This document shows, one piece after another, positions 45,266-55,365 of a stretch of DNA of 64,000 bases. Location of the stretch: the NCBI RefSeq assembly GCF_003056345.1, contig NZ_PYWB01000008.1:62001-126000 (forward strand). The letters run 5' to 3'. A program made the translations under genes and the position numbers. A model generated the notes under the pieces. That model saw nothing but the letters and a program-made list of their open reading frames with translations, was not told the origin of the DNA and did no database searches. How positions within the stretch are numbered: the first letter of the stretch is position 1; every line of letters starts with the position of its first letter. The DNA comes from Devosia submarina (lineage in GTDB: Bacteria; Pseudomonadota; Alphaproteobacteria; Rhizobiales; Devosiaceae).

Positions 45266-46750
45266 ATGACGCGCGTTCTCGTAGTCGACGATGATCCGGT
45301 TCAATTGCGCCTCACCGCGGAGGTGGCCAATCGTGCCGGCTTCAAGCCGGTGCTGGCCATGAGCGGCGAACAGGCGCTGACGATCCTGCGCGACGATCGC
45401 AACATCGGCGCCATGATTCTCGATCTTGTCATGCCCGACCTCGACGGCATGGGCGTGATGGACATCATGCGACGGGAAGGCCTGACAACGCCAGTGATCG
45501 TCCAGACCACCAATAGCTCGCTCGAAATGGTTATCTCGGCCATGCGCAATGGCGCTGCCGACTATTTCGTCAAACCCGTTTCCCCCGAGCGTCTGATTAT
45601 TTCGCTGCGCAACGCCATGAAGCTTGATGCACTCGAAGCGGCGATACGTGCAGAACATGCGCGCAAGTCTGGCACTTACACATCAGCCGACATGATCGCC
45701 AGGGCCCCTTCCATGGCGCGCGTGCTTTCGCTCTGCGGCAAGGCGGCCAAGAACAACATCCCGGTCCTCATCGAAGGCGAGACCGGTGTGGGCAAGGAAC
45801 TGATCGCCCGCATCATCCAGGGCTCAGGCGAACGCGCCGGCAAGCCGTTCATCACCGTCAACTGCGGCGCGATTCCACCCAATCTCATTGAATCCGTGCT
45901 GTTCGGGCACAAGAAGGGTGCCTTTAGTGGTGCCATTGCAGACCATTCTGGCAAGTTCGCCGAAGCGCACAATGGAACGCTCTTCCTTGACGAGGTTGGG
46001 GAACTGCCGCTCGACACGCAAGCCAAGCTTTTGCGCGTGATCCAGGAAGGCGAGATTGTGCCGATCGGCGCCACCCGCCCTGAGCGCATCAATGTGCGGC
46101 TGATTTCGGCCACCAACCGGCGGCTGCTCAATCTGGCGAAAACGGGCGAGTTCCGCGAAGACCTTTACTATCGCCTCAACGTCTTCCCCATCTACACGCC
46201 CCCTTTGCGCGAACGCATGGAAGACGTGCCGGCACTGGTTTCGATGTTCATCGCCCGCTTCGCCGCAGAAGTCGGCAAGCGCGTGTTGGGCATTTCCCCA
46301 GCCGCCCTTACCCTTTTGATGGCCTATAGCTGGCCCGGTAATGTGCGCCAGCTCGAAAACGCCGTGTATAGAGCCGTCGTGCTGACCGACAGCGCCTTTC
46401 TTGAGCCCGTCGATTTCCCTCAGATCGTGGCCCAGGCTAATGGTCGCGAGATCGCCGCCAAAGCTATCGAGAACGTACCCGTCGCAACCGCCCCGACCCA
46501 TATCGACACGGCGCCATCCCGCCCCCGTTTGGCTGCGGAACAACCCATCCACCATGACCGGTTCCTTGATCCCTCTGGGGAGATCGCAGCGCTTGCTGAA
46601 ATCGAGCGCGCCGCGATCGTCTTTGCCATCGAGCACCATGGCGGGCGCATGTCCCGCGTTGCCCGTGCCCTCAAGATCGGCCGCTCGACCCTTTACCGCA
46701 AGCTGCATGAATATGGCTTGGCCGAGGAAATGATTCACGACGCGGCTTAG
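45266..46750 (+). CDS. Sigma-54-dependent response regulator, TacA-like
   Basis: 494 residues. Receiver domain with phospho-acceptor Asp53 (MILDLVMPDLDG), AAA+ domain with Walker A GETGVGKE at 171-178 and the sigma-54 contact loop GAFSGA at 218-223 (Ser replaces the usual Thr), and a C-terminal Fis-type helix-turn-helix. It should activate sigma-54 promoters when phosphorylated. The layout and the pepF neighbour resemble Caulobacter TacA, which is CtrA-controlled. A perfect CtrA box lies upstream. No histidine kinase is adjacent. Confidence 0.9.
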   Translation: MTRVLVVDDDPVQLRLTAEVANRAGFKPVLAMSGEQALTILRDDRNIGAMILDLVMPDLDGMGVMDIMRREGLTTPVIVQTTNSSLEMVISAMRNGAADYFVKPVSPERLIISLRNAMKLDALEAAIRAEHARKSGTYTSADMIARAPSMARVLSLCGKAAKNNIPVLIEGETGVGKELIARIIQGSGERAGKPFITVNCGAIPPNLIESVLFGHKKGAFSGAIADHSGKFAEAHNGTLFLDEVGELPLDTQAKLLRVIQEGEIVPIGATRPERINVRLISATNRRLLNLAKTGEFREDLYYRLNVFPIYTPPLRERMEDVPALVSMFIARFAAEVGKRVLGISPAALTLLMAYSWPGNVRQLENAVYRAVVLTDSAFLEPVDFPQIVAQANGREIAAKAIENVPVATAPTHIDTAPSRPRLAAEQPIHHDRFLDPSGEIAALAEIERAAIVFAIEHHGGRMSRVARALKIGRSTLYRKLHEYGLAEEMIHDAA

Positions 46751-46792
46751 CCAGCCGCGTTACTGCCCGGCTCGTCTAGGCAAGCCACCTGC

Positions 46793-47050
46793 TCAGAAAA
46801 CTAGAGATGGCGAGGGGCCGGCAGGTCTGCTCGGGTCGTTCGTGTTGGCGTAAAGACGCACCATGGTCAGCGGCTGGTTGGAACGCTGTAAATAGACGCG
46901 CGCTCGCAGATCGCTTCGTCTACCACTGCGAACCAGCGTTTCACCCAACGCCTTAAAAGCCGCATCCTCCGGCGAACTCGCGCGCGAAATAACGATTTTG
47001 CTGGGATTGATAATCCTGCTTTGGCAATCGACTATGCGGGAGGTGATCAT
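46793..47050 (-). CDS. Small uncharacterised protein
   Basis: 85 residues, basic, no membrane helix or known motif (ASSPEDAAFKALGETLVRSG). The ATG at 47050 is preceded by GGGGAG at 5-base spacing, the main reason to believe it is real. Divergent from the beta-glucosidase gene. Confidence 0.5.
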   Translation of the reverse strand: MITSRIVDCQSRIINPSKIVISRASSPEDAAFKALGETLVRSGRRSDLRARVYLQRSNQPLTMVRLYANTNDPSRPAGPSPSLVF

Positions 47051-47097
47051 GTGGGCTCCCCACCGCCTTTCCTACCAAAATTCAGCTGCGTCCGCCG

Positions 47098-47110
47098 TTA
47101 ACTAAGTTAA
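47098..47110. promoter_or_regulatory. Palindrome TTAACT-A-AGTTAA
   Basis: Arms TTAACT and AGTTAA around one base, in the gap between the small protein and beta-glucosidase genes. Spacing of TTAA halves is 5, so it is not a CtrA box. Could be a regulator site. Confidence 0.3.
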
Positions 47111-47133
47111 GCCGCTACAACCCATACTCATCT

Positions 47134-47149
47134 ATGCAATCGATTGCAT
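47134..47149. promoter_or_regulatory. LacI-family operator upstream of the beta-glucosidase gene
   Basis: ATGCAATCGATTGCAT is a perfect 16-bp palindrome with a central CG, the form of LacI/GalR-type operators. It lies 63 bases before the beta-glucosidase start. The repressor is not encoded in this window. Confidence 0.65.
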
Positions 47150-47211
47150 TGACTAACAACCTGCGGTATTGCCCGCTTTGAGCGCGAAAAGGGCGGGGCG
47201 GAGGAGCTTAA

Positions 47212-48528
47212 ATGTTTACTGTTGATCGCAAGGATTTTGGCCCAGGATTCACCTTCGGCGCCGCCACAGCCGCCTATCAGATCGAGGGTGGCCAGCGCGA
47301 CGGACGCGGTCCTTCCATTTGGGACAGCTTCTCCGCCACGCCCGGCAACGTCAAGAACGCCGACACTGGCGCGATCGCTTGCAATCACTACGAACTTTGG
47401 CCGCAGGACCTCGACCTTATTCGAGATGCCGGCCTTGACGCCTATCGTTTTTCCTTTGCCTGGCCACGCCTCCTTCCCGAAGGAACAGGCGCTGTGAACC
47501 AGGCTGGCGTTGATTTCTATGATCGCCTGATCGATGGCATGCTGGAGCGCGGCATTGCACCCTATGCCACGCTTTACCATTGGGATCTGCCTTCGGCTCT
47601 ACAGGACCGCGGCGGCTGGATGAACCGCGATATTGCCGGGTGGTTCGCTGATTACGCGGCCCTTGTTGCGCAAAAATTCGGCGATCGTCTACAGGCCACT
47701 GCCACGATCAACGAGCCCTGGTGCGTCGCCTTCCTCAGCCACTATCTTGGCATCCATGCGCCCGGCTATCGCGATATGCGCGCAGCGGCACGCGCGATGC
47801 ATCATGTTCTCTTTGCTCATGGCACTGCTATTGACGCCCTGCGGGCCAATGGTGCGAGAAATCTGGGCATTGTTCTCAACCTCGAAAAGGCTGAAGCAGC
47901 TTCGGACGCACCCGAAGACATTGCGGCTATGAATATGGGCGATGCGATATTCAACCGCTGGTATCTGGGCGGCGTCCTAAAAGGCGCCTACCCGGAGGAA
48001 GTGACTGCCTGGCTTGGCGATCACCTGCCGGCTAACTACCAGAACGACATGGCTGTCGTGTCCCGCCCGCTCGATTGGCTCGGCATCAACTATTACACAC
48101 GCAGCCTTTATCGTGCGCCGACCACCCCGGGCGGTCACGTTGTGGAACAGGTCAAGGGCGATCTCGAAAAAACCGATATAGGCTGGGAAATCTACCCTAA
48201 GGGATTAAGCGACCTGCTCGTTCGTGTGTCCAGGGAATACACCAAGATTCCGCTCTACGTGACAGAGAACGGCATGGCCGAAGTGGAGGGGGACGACGAT
48301 CCGCGCCGCGTTCGCTATTACGACGAGCACCTGCAGGCCGTGCTCGCGGCCCGCGCCGAAGGTGCCGATGTTCGTGGCTATTTCGCCTGGTCACTGCTCG
48401 ACAATTACGAATGGGCAGAAGGTTATGAGAAACGCTTTGGCCTGGTCCATGTCGATTACCAGACTCAGAAGCGCACGCCCAAGGCAAGCTACCGTGCCTT
48501 CCAGGGCATGCTCCACAACACCCGGTAG
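47212..48528 (+). CDS. GH1 beta-glucosidase
   Basis: 438 residues, cytoplasmic (no signal peptide). Acid/base Glu168 in ATINEPWC and nucleophile Glu352 in YVTENGMAE are both intact; FTFGAATAAYQIEGGQ is the family start. It hydrolyses beta-glucosides such as cellobiose, probably taken up by a transporter elsewhere. A LacI-type operator indicates substrate-induced expression. Confidence 0.95.
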   Translation: MFTVDRKDFGPGFTFGAATAAYQIEGGQRDGRGPSIWDSFSATPGNVKNADTGAIACNHYELWPQDLDLIRDAGLDAYRFSFAWPRLLPEGTGAVNQAGVDFYDRLIDGMLERGIAPYATLYHWDLPSALQDRGGWMNRDIAGWFADYAALVAQKFGDRLQATATINEPWCVAFLSHYLGIHAPGYRDMRAAARAMHHVLFAHGTAIDALRANGARNLGIVLNLEKAEAASDAPEDIAAMNMGDAIFNRWYLGGVLKGAYPEEVTAWLGDHLPANYQNDMAVVSRPLDWLGINYYTRSLYRAPTTPGGHVVEQVKGDLEKTDIGWEIYPKGLSDLLVRVSREYTKIPLYVTENGMAEVEGDDDPRRVRYYDEHLQAVLAARAEGADVRGYFAWSLLDNYEWAEGYEKRFGLVHVDYQTQKRTPKASYRAFQGMLHNTR

Positions 48529-48590
48529 CAGCCTCAACACCATCCCTGCTGGATAGATCAAGCAGCGGGGAGGTTCTAGGGGAAGCTGCT

Positions 48591-49196
48591 TCAGGCGACA
48601 TCCAGGGCTGAGAACAACTCCACCTCGGAGTCATAATTCGCCAGCTCCAAGGCCGCCGTCTCCAGCAGGGAGAGGCGGTGCAAGGACACGCGGTGCGCCT
48701 GCACCTTGCCTTTGATCTGCTCGTTCAGCCGCTCCACGAATAGATTGGCCGCCCCATCACGCCGCTTGATGCGGGCGCGAAGCCCCTCCAACGCCTTGAT
48801 CTCTGCATCGCTCTTTGAGCGCTTGTCCTCGGCATCAGCAATCTGCGTGCGCACCACCGACACCATCTGCTCGATAAAATTCACGCTTTGAAGCGGCAGC
48901 GCCAGCCCCAGCGCCGTTGTAACTGCAGTGTCGAACATATCGGCCAAAACCACCGCCACTTCCTGACGGTAATCTCGGACGCCATCTTCGTCGATCTGTC
49001 CCGTTTCATCGAACAGCCGCCTGCTCACCGGGTCGGAAAGGACCCCGAACGCGCGCACGATGGCGATGAATTGGTCGGCATCGCCTCCCCGATCAGGATG
49101 AGCGACCCGCACAGACCGCCGATAGGCAGCTTTGATGGCAGCTTCATCGGCTTCGCGCGGCAAGCCGAGAAGGGAGTATGGGTCTGTGATCGTCAT
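48591..49196 (-). CDS. J-domain protein
   Basis: 201 residues. The N-terminal 65 residues form a J domain with the HPD motif (VAHPDRGGDAD) for stimulating DnaK/Hsp70. The rest is helical with a coiled-coil stretch (AEDKRSKSDAEIKALEGLRA) and no zinc-finger, so a class C co-chaperone. Partner unknown. Confidence 0.85.
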   Translation of the reverse strand: MTITDPYSLLGLPREADEAAIKAAYRRSVRVAHPDRGGDADQFIAIVRAFGVLSDPVSRRLFDETGQIDEDGVRDYRQEVAVVLADMFDTAVTTALGLALPLQSVNFIEQMVSVVRTQIADAEDKRSKSDAEIKALEGLRARIKRRDGAANLFVERLNEQIKGKVQAHRVSLHRLSLLETAALELANYDSEVELFSALDVA

Positions 49197-49445
49197 CCAG
49201 CTAAATTACCAGATTGCATCGCATCGGCGCAATGCGCACCAATTAGCGGCTTGGAAGCCTGCCAGCACACCTCCCTTTGCTCCGCAGCACCGTTGCAAAG
49301 CGAGCACAACCCGGGCTCACAAATTTGCGAATGATTGCTCCTGTTAAGGTTTGCAGAGTATTGATGACGAGCATTGAGCCCTCAGTCTGCGTTCAGCTTT
49401 GGCGCAGTAGAATGAAGGCGAAGCGTTGCAGTGCGTGGAGCTCTT

Positions 49446-51140
49446 ATGAACAAGTTCGTGGTTTGCTTGGCCGCCCTTCTTGCTGGCGCCGCCCCGGTAT
49501 TTCCTGCTGCTGGCCAAGAAGTTGCAGCCCTTGCCACAAGCCCGGTGATCATCGCGCCACCACAAACAGCACTCGGCCAAACGATCAAGTCGGGGCTGGC
49601 AGCCGCCTATGCGGCTGCTCAGAAAAGCAGCTCAAGCTTCAACGAAGCTCAAAAGCTGTACTACTTCTATGGCGCCCGCCATTTCGAGCCGATCTGGCTT
49701 GACGAGGCCCCTAACGGCGAGCTTTCCTTTTCCGCGCCCGCTCAGAAAATCCTTAAGCTCTTTGAAGCGGCAGAACTCGAAGGTCTGCGCCCATCCGACT
49801 ATCTAACGCCTGACCTTGACGTTGCTGCAGCCAAGGGTGATCCGGCCAAGATGGCCGCGTTGGAAACGGCATTCTCGCGTGCCACTATGCGCTATGCGAC
49901 GCACATCTATACCGGCCGGCTTGCCCCACAATCGGTGAGCCCCCTATTCGATATCCAGCCCAAAAAGCTTGATGAAGCCGCTTTGCTGGTGCAATTGGCA
50001 AGCAGCGATGACCCGGTTCCAGTTCTGCAGGCGCTGGAACCTACACACCCCGAATTCCTCGCCCTCAAGGCCGCCCTGGCAAACTTCAACGAAAAAGAAG
50101 AAGCAGCCCCCCTGCGCATTGCTTCTGGCCCGACCCTCAAGCCCGGCATGAGCGATGCACGCGTTCCTGCGCTGCGCACCCGTTTCGACCTGCCCCCGAC
50201 GGACGGGCTGGTCTACGATGATGCGCTCGTGGAAGCGATGAAGTCGTTTCAGCAGAGTTTGAACCTCGATGTTGACGGCGTCATGGGCCCGGCAACGCTG
50301 ACCGCCATCAATGGCGGCGCCCCTGTTACCCGAGCTGACATCATCGCCAACATGGAGCTTTGGCGCTGGATGCCGCGCGAGCTCGGCGATTTCCACGTCC
50401 TTGTGAACATTCCTGAATATCGCCTCGCGATAAATCGTGCTGGCTCAGAGGAATACAGCACCCGGGTTGTGGTCGGCAGCATCAAGCACCAGACGCCTAT
50501 TTTCTCGGACAGCATTCAGCACATCGTGGTGAACCCCTATTGGAACGTGCCGAGCTCGATCGTGAAAAACGAACTCGCTCCAGCTGTGCTGCGCGACCCC
50601 GGCTATATCGACAGCCACAATTATGATCTTCTCTATGAAGGCAGCCCCGTTAGCCCTTGGCAGGTCAACTGGTCCATGGTCAGCACCAGCTATTTCCCCT
50701 TCAAAATCCGCCAGCGCCCGGGTGAAAACAATGCTCTGGGCCAGATCAAGTTCTTGTTCCCCAACAAGCACGACGTTTATCTGCACGACACACCTTCCAA
50801 GGCCTACTTCGCCCGCAACAATCGCGCGCTGAGCCATGGCTGTATCCGCGTGCAGAACCCAATGGAATTCGCCGATGCGCTGATGGCCAACGAGCCCAAT
50901 ATCAGCCGGGACTCCCTGGAGGCCATGTTCGGCCCCTCTGAGCGCTGGGTGAATCCGCTGACCCAAATCCCTGTGCATCTGGCCTATTTCACCGTGCGCC
51001 CACAGGCCGACGGCACGCTGCGCTCCTTTGACGACATCTATGGCCACAATGCTCAATTGATTGCTGCGCTTGGCCTGGGACCTGCGCCGCAAACGCCACA
51101 GATCGTAGCCGATGCCAGCGACGCCTCTGTTGCACCATAG
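49446..51140 (+). CDS. L,D-transpeptidase (YcbB-like)
   Basis: 564 residues. Signal peptide (MNKFVVCLAALLAGAAPVFP), an inserted N-terminal domain, a peptidoglycan-binding domain (VPALRTRFDLPPTDGLVYDD) and the YkuD catalytic domain with SHGCIRV, nucleophile Cys466. It makes 3-3 cross-links in the wall, abundant in polar-growing Hyphomicrobiales. ATG has GGAG upstream. The DUF882 hydrolase gene follows after a CtrA-box gap. Confidence 0.92.
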   Translation: MNKFVVCLAALLAGAAPVFPAAGQEVAALATSPVIIAPPQTALGQTIKSGLAAAYAAAQKSSSSFNEAQKLYYFYGARHFEPIWLDEAPNGELSFSAPAQKILKLFEAAELEGLRPSDYLTPDLDVAAAKGDPAKMAALETAFSRATMRYATHIYTGRLAPQSVSPLFDIQPKKLDEAALLVQLASSDDPVPVLQALEPTHPEFLALKAALANFNEKEEAAPLRIASGPTLKPGMSDARVPALRTRFDLPPTDGLVYDDALVEAMKSFQQSLNLDVDGVMGPATLTAINGGAPVTRADIIANMELWRWMPRELGDFHVLVNIPEYRLAINRAGSEEYSTRVVVGSIKHQTPIFSDSIQHIVVNPYWNVPSSIVKNELAPAVLRDPGYIDSHNYDLLYEGSPVSPWQVNWSMVSTSYFPFKIRQRPGENNALGQIKFLFPNKHDVYLHDTPSKAYFARNNRALSHGCIRVQNPMEFADALMANEPNISRDSLEAMFGPSERWVNPLTQIPVHLAYFTVRPQADGTLRSFDDIYGHNAQLIAALGLGPAPQTPQIVADASDASVAP

Positions 51141-51147
51141 GACCGGC

Positions 51148-51162
51148 TTAATACCCGCTTAA
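51148..51162. promoter_or_regulatory. CtrA box upstream of the DUF882 gene
   Basis: TTAATACCCGCTTAA fits TTAA-N7-TTAA exactly. Ten bases on is a possible promoter CTTGGT-N17-TTAATA (51172-51200). The box lies 173 bases before the DUF882 start. Confidence 0.55.
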
Positions 51163-51334
51163 TAATTTCGCCTTGGTTGCGCCTGCTTTTGCACTTAATA
51201 ACATTGGCGTGAGGAGTGCAGCCTTGGGGAGTTGCAGACTTGTTAGTGTTAACAGTTTCGATCCTTTTTCCCGCTAATTTCACTCAACATCTGGCACCAG
51301 CCAGACCTGGTATTGCGTTGCGGGGAACGGGAAT

Positions 51335-53041
51335 TTGAAACGGCACCATATCGCGCGGCTTTTTCTGTCTGCCCTAGTGAGCATCTCACTCATCATGCCT
51401 CAGGCAGTGGTTCCCGCCGCGGCAGCCACCGAGCGTTCGCTCTACCTCTACTACACCCACACCAAGGAAACGGCCCGGATCGTTTTCAAGCGCAACGGGA
51501 AGTATGTCCAATCCGGGCTCAACGAGCTCAATTACTTCCTGCGCGATTGGCGCCGGAACGAACCCACCAAGATGGACCCGCGCCTGTTTGACCTGATCTG
51601 GGAAGTGTACCAGGAAGTGGGCGCCTCCCAGCCGGTCAACATTGTTTCCGCTTACCGCTCGCCAAAAACTAATGCCATGCTGCGTGAATCCTCCTCGGGC
51701 GTGGCCGAAAACTCCCAGCACACTAAGGGCAACGCCATGGATTTTTTTATCCCCGGCGTTCCACTTCCCAAACTGCGCGCAGCCGCGATGCGCAAGCAGG
51801 TCGGTGGCGTGGGCTACTACCCCACTTCCGGCAGCCCCTTTGTGCATCTGGACACCGGCTCCGTTCGCGCCTGGCCGCGCATGACGCGTGCTCAACTTAA
51901 AGAAATTTTCCCGGACGGGCGTACCATGCACCTGCCGACCGATGGCAAGCCCCTGTCCCAGGAAGGCTACCAGATCGCTCTGGCGCAATGGAAAACCTGC
52001 CACGCCTATCCCTGCAATGGCGGCTCGTCCGGTACGCAGGTCGCATCCAATGGCGGCAGCGGCCGCACGCTGATGGACATGTTCTTTGGCGGCAAGGAAC
52101 AACAGCCTGTGCCAAGCAGATCAGCCGCATCGCCCACACCTGCAGCACCCACTCCTGCTCCGGTGCAGATGGCGGCTGCCGCGCCTCAGCCTGCCATTCC
52201 GCAGATGTCCCCACCCATTCCTGCTATGCGCCCGGCCAGCCTGGGCGGCGCAGCGGCGAGCATGGATATTGCCGAAGCGGCACCCATCGCCATTCCCTTT
52301 GGCACCTCCGGCAGCGCTCCGCTTGATCCGTCCGAAATGGTTACGCCCAAAGAAATCCCCTTCCCGCTGGCGAAGTCCGAAACGCTTAGGCTTGCCACAG
52401 CTTCTGCCCTCCCCTCAGGAGACGCGGTTACGGCTCTCGCAGCGCTCACCGCTCCCATGCCGCAACCCCGCTTGCACATGACCGATCCAGAGCCGGAGAT
52501 GGTGACGGCTTACTTGCCCCCGATCCCCCAAGATCCCGAAGCACAACGCGCCTTGGAGCTCATCATCGAGCGCGAAACTGCCGCGACAACCAAGCCTGCA
52601 GCACCGCCGAGCCCAACCAAGCGTCTGCCGGTCCTGCCACCTCTCACCACGGCTACCGGCGTGCACACCGCGTCCCTGGGCGGCAGCGGCGTGACCAGTG
52701 CCCTTGCTGGATTGTTCAACCAAACCTTCAGCGCTGCGCGGCAGGACGAACCTGTTGCTGCGGCTCTGGCCGGCCACATCGCCAAAGAGGCAAAGCCAGA
52801 GACGTTGCGTCGACGCAACCTTGTTGCACCGGATCTGGAACATGTCGCTGATGTGTTCACTGCGCCCGTTGCCTTGACCTCGGATCATTTCGCCGTGATC
52901 TGGGATCATGACGAAGCCGATTTTAGCCCCGCAACGGAGCTGGGCGAAGCAGTTCCTGTGCTGCGTGTCGGCGACTTCCCCCAGCCGCTTTCGCACACGA
53001 GCTTTGTCCCGGCTCGGCCTGCGGCGCCTCTCGCCAACTAG
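51335..53041 (+). CDS. DUF882/YcbK-like peptidoglycan hydrolase family protein
   Basis: 568 residues. A signal peptide (ending near AAAATE at about 32) leads to a DUF882/peptidase-M15-like domain with [12 protein letters not shown] and FVHLDTGSV, whose His, Asp and His bind zinc as in D,D-carboxypeptidase-type enzymes. After residue 230 a long Pro/Ala-rich, low-complexity part of unknown role runs to the end. Start is TTG with GGGGAACGG upstream. It follows the L,D-transpeptidase gene. Confidence 0.85.
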   Translation: MKRHHIARLFLSALVSISLIMPQAVVPAAAATERSLYLYYTHTKETARIVFKRNGKYVQSGLNELNYFLRDWRRNEPTKMDPRLFDLIWEVYQEVGASQPVNIVSAYRSPKTNAMLRESSSGVAENSQHTKGNAMDFFIPGVPLPKLRAAAMRKQVGGVGYYPTSGSPFVHLDTGSVRAWPRMTRAQLKEIFPDGRTMHLPTDGKPLSQEGYQIALAQWKTCHAYPCNGGSSGTQVASNGGSGRTLMDMFFGGKEQQPVPSRSAASPTPAAPTPAPVQMAAAAPQPAIPQMSPPIPAMRPASLGGAAASMDIAEAAPIAIPFGTSGSAPLDPSEMVTPKEIPFPLAKSETLRLATASALPSGDAVTALAALTAPMPQPRLHMTDPEPEMVTAYLPPIPQDPEAQRALELIIERETAATTKPAAPPSPTKRLPVLPPLTTATGVHTASLGGSGVTSALAGLFNQTFSAARQDEPVAAALAGHIAKEAKPETLRRRNLVAPDLEHVADVFTAPVALTSDHFAVIWDHDEADFSPATELGEAVPVLRVGDFPQPLSHTSFVPARPAAPLAN

Positions 53042-53178
53042 TCCACGCCGCAATTTCGGCGCCTGCCTCTCTTATGCGATCCCCTGCTGCGTCATGCGCA
53101 GGGGATTTGCCTTGGTTGCAAACCGGACGTGCCAAGCCTAAAGATTGTTGTAACACCTCCTGCCGAAGGACTGCCCGC

Positions 53179-55110
53179 TTGGCCGACAAGCTCTCCACGC
53201 CGCTGCTCGACACCGTACATGTTCCGGCCGATCTCAGGGCTATGCCGCGCGAAAATCTGCGCCAGCTGGCAGATGAACTGCGCTCGGAAATGATTGATGC
53301 CGTCTCCGTCACTGGGGGCCATCTCGGCGCCGGGCTAGGCGTAGTGGAGCTCACAGTGGCACTCCACGCCGTGTTCGATACGCCTCGTGACCGCATTATC
53401 TGGGATGTTGGCCATCAGGCCTATCCCCACAAGATCCTGACCGGGCGGCGCGACCGCATGCGCACCCTGCGTCAGAAAAACGGCCTCTCCGGTTTTACCC
53501 GCCGCGCTGAAAGCGAATACGACCCTTTCGGAGCCGGTCACTCCTCGACTTCGATCTCGGCAGGCCTTGGCATGGCGGTCGCCAGTGACATGATGGAAAC
53601 ACCACGTCACGTGGTCGCGATTATCGGCGACGGTGCCATGTCTGCCGGCATGGCTTATGAGGCCATGAACAATGCCGGCGCTATGGACGCCCGGCTGATC
53701 GTCATTCTAAACGACAACGACATGTCCATTGCGCCCCCAACTGGTGCCATGAGCGCCTATCTGGCGCGGCTGGTATCGAGCCCTGCATTCCGCGGCGCAC
53801 GCGAAAAGGCCAAGTCGGTGGTCAGCAAGCTGCCGCAATTCCTTCATGAGCCGGCCCGGCGCACCGAGGAATTCGCGCGTTCATTCTTTACCGGCGGTAC
53901 GCTATTCGAGGAACTGGGCTTCTACTATGTTGGCCCGATCGACGGCCATAACCTCGATCACCTCCTGCCTGTGCTCGACAATGTGCGCGACGCAACCGAA
54001 GGCCCGATTCTGGTCCATGTCGTAACCAAGAAAGGCAAGGGCTACGGCCCGGCCGAAGACGCCGCCGATAAATACCACGGCGTTTCCAAGTTTAACGTCA
54101 TCACCGGTGCGCAAGCGAAGGCTGTTTCAAACGCTCCGTCCTACACCAATGTGTTCGCCGAAACGCTGATCCAGGAAGCCGATGACGATCCGCGTATTGT
54201 CGCGATCAATGCCGCCATGCCAGCAGGCACCGGCCTCGACAAGTTTGGTGAAGTGCACCCCACCCGTGTGTTCGACGTCGGCATAGCCGAACAGCACGCT
54301 GTTACCTTTGCAGCTGGCCTTGCCAGCGAAGGCATGCGCCCGTTCTGTGCCATTTATTCGACTTTCCTGCAGCGCGCCTATGATCAGGTCGTGCATGACG
54401 TGGCGATCCAGCACCTGCCAGTGCGCTTCGCCATCGATCGCGCCGGCTTTGTTGGCGCCGACGGCCCAACCCACGCCGGCAATTACGACGCCGCCTATCT
54501 TGGCGCCCTGCCCGGCATGGTGCTGATGGCTGCGGCGGATGAGGCCGAGCTGCGCCACATGGTTGCAACCGCTGCTGCCTATGACGACGGTCCGATCGCT
54601 TTCCGCTACCCGCGCGGCGAAGGTATGGGCGTCGAAATGCCGGCTCGGGGCGAAAAGCTTGCCATCGGCAAGGGACGAATCGTGCGCCAGGGCGCAACCA
54701 TAGCCATTCTCAGCTACGGCACGCGGCTGGGCGAAGTTCTAGCCGCTGCAGACAAGCTGGCAGCGCTGGGTCTTAACCCCACGGTCGCCGACGCGCGCTT
54801 CCTCAAGCCGCTCGACGAAGAACTGATCGCGCGCCTTGCCCAGACGCATGACGTGCTCCTGAGCACCGAAGAAGGCTCCATTGGCGGCTTTGGCAGCCAC
54901 GTCGCAACCTTCCTCGCCAGCAATGGCCTGCTCGACGGCAAGCTGCGCTTCCGCCCGCTGATGATCCCTGACCGCTTCGATGAGCACGCCACCCAGGCCG
55001 ACATGTATGCCGCTGCCGGGCTTGATCGTGCCGGCATCGTCACCGCGGCGCTGACCACCCTCGGTTATGACCAAGCCGCCATGGCCGCCGCCCTGGGCCA
55101 GATCAGCTAA
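53179..55110 (+). CDS. dxs: 1-deoxy-D-xylulose-5-phosphate synthase
   Basis: 643 residues. [18 protein letters not shown] (GDG at 150-152) binds thiamine diphosphate; GHSSTSIS and [16 protein letters not shown] [14 protein letters not shown] supply the catalytic residues. First step of the MEP isoprenoid pathway. The start is TTG at 53179 with AAGGA 8 bases upstream, matching homologues ([11 protein letters not shown]). A frame opening at 53074 is not needed. Confidence 0.95.
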   Translation: MADKLSTPLLDTVHVPADLRAMPRENLRQLADELRSEMIDAVSVTGGHLGAGLGVVELTVALHAVFDTPRDRIIWDVGHQAYPHKILTGRRDRMRTLRQKNGLSGFTRRAESEYDPFGAGHSSTSISAGLGMAVASDMMETPRHVVAIIGDGAMSAGMAYEAMNNAGAMDARLIVILNDNDMSIAPPTGAMSAYLARLVSSPAFRGAREKAKSVVSKLPQFLHEPARRTEEFARSFFTGGTLFEELGFYYVGPIDGHNLDHLLPVLDNVRDATEGPILVHVVTKKGKGYGPAEDAADKYHGVSKFNVITGAQAKAVSNAPSYTNVFAETLIQEADDDPRIVAINAAMPAGTGLDKFGEVHPTRVFDVGIAEQHAVTFAAGLASEGMRPFCAIYSTFLQRAYDQVVHDVAIQHLPVRFAIDRAGFVGADGPTHAGNYDAAYLGALPGMVLMAAADEAELRHMVATAAAYDDGPIAFRYPRGEGMGVEMPARGEKLAIGKGRIVRQGATIAILSYGTRLGEVLAAADKLAALGLNPTVADARFLKPLDEELIARLAQTHDVLLSTEEGSIGGFGSHVATFLASNGLLDGKLRFRPLMIPDRFDEHATQADMYAAAGLDRAGIVTAALTTLGYDQAAMAAALGQIS

Positions 55111-55160
55111 TGCAGACGGTCATAGTCGTCGCCTCATCTCTGGGACCCTGGGCTCCCAAG

Positions 55161-55248
55161 TAGACCTCATCCTGAGCCTGTCGAAGGACGAGGTCGTGGC
55201 ACAAAGCCTTCACTCGCCCGACCTCGTGGTGCGTCAACCATAAGGTCC
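55161..55248 (+). repeat. Dispersed palindromic repeat, copy 5
   Basis: TAGACCTCATCCTGAGCC then GTCGAAGGACGAGGTCGTGG, a 22-base middle with GCACAA and CACTCG, then ACCTCGTGGTGCG and a degenerate outer arm CCATAAGGTCCA. It aligns with the 28977 copy along its length. Lies after dxs. Confidence 0.7.
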
Positions 55249-55365
55249 AGGAGTCTTTCGCCAAGCCAGACGCGCTTCAGCTCCAGTAAACAGGCGCTAG
55301 CGCGTCCCTTAACTGTCACTTCCATAAGCCAAATTGCCACGAAACTCAGAGGTCATACTCACCCC

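Noticed and set aside
46741-46759. Terminator at the end of the TacA-like gene
   Set aside because: A CGCGGCT/AGCCGCG stem overlaps the stop codon but no T-run follows; too weak to list.
47098-47110. CtrA box before the beta-glucosidase gene
   Set aside because: TTAA halves are separated by 5, not 7, bases.
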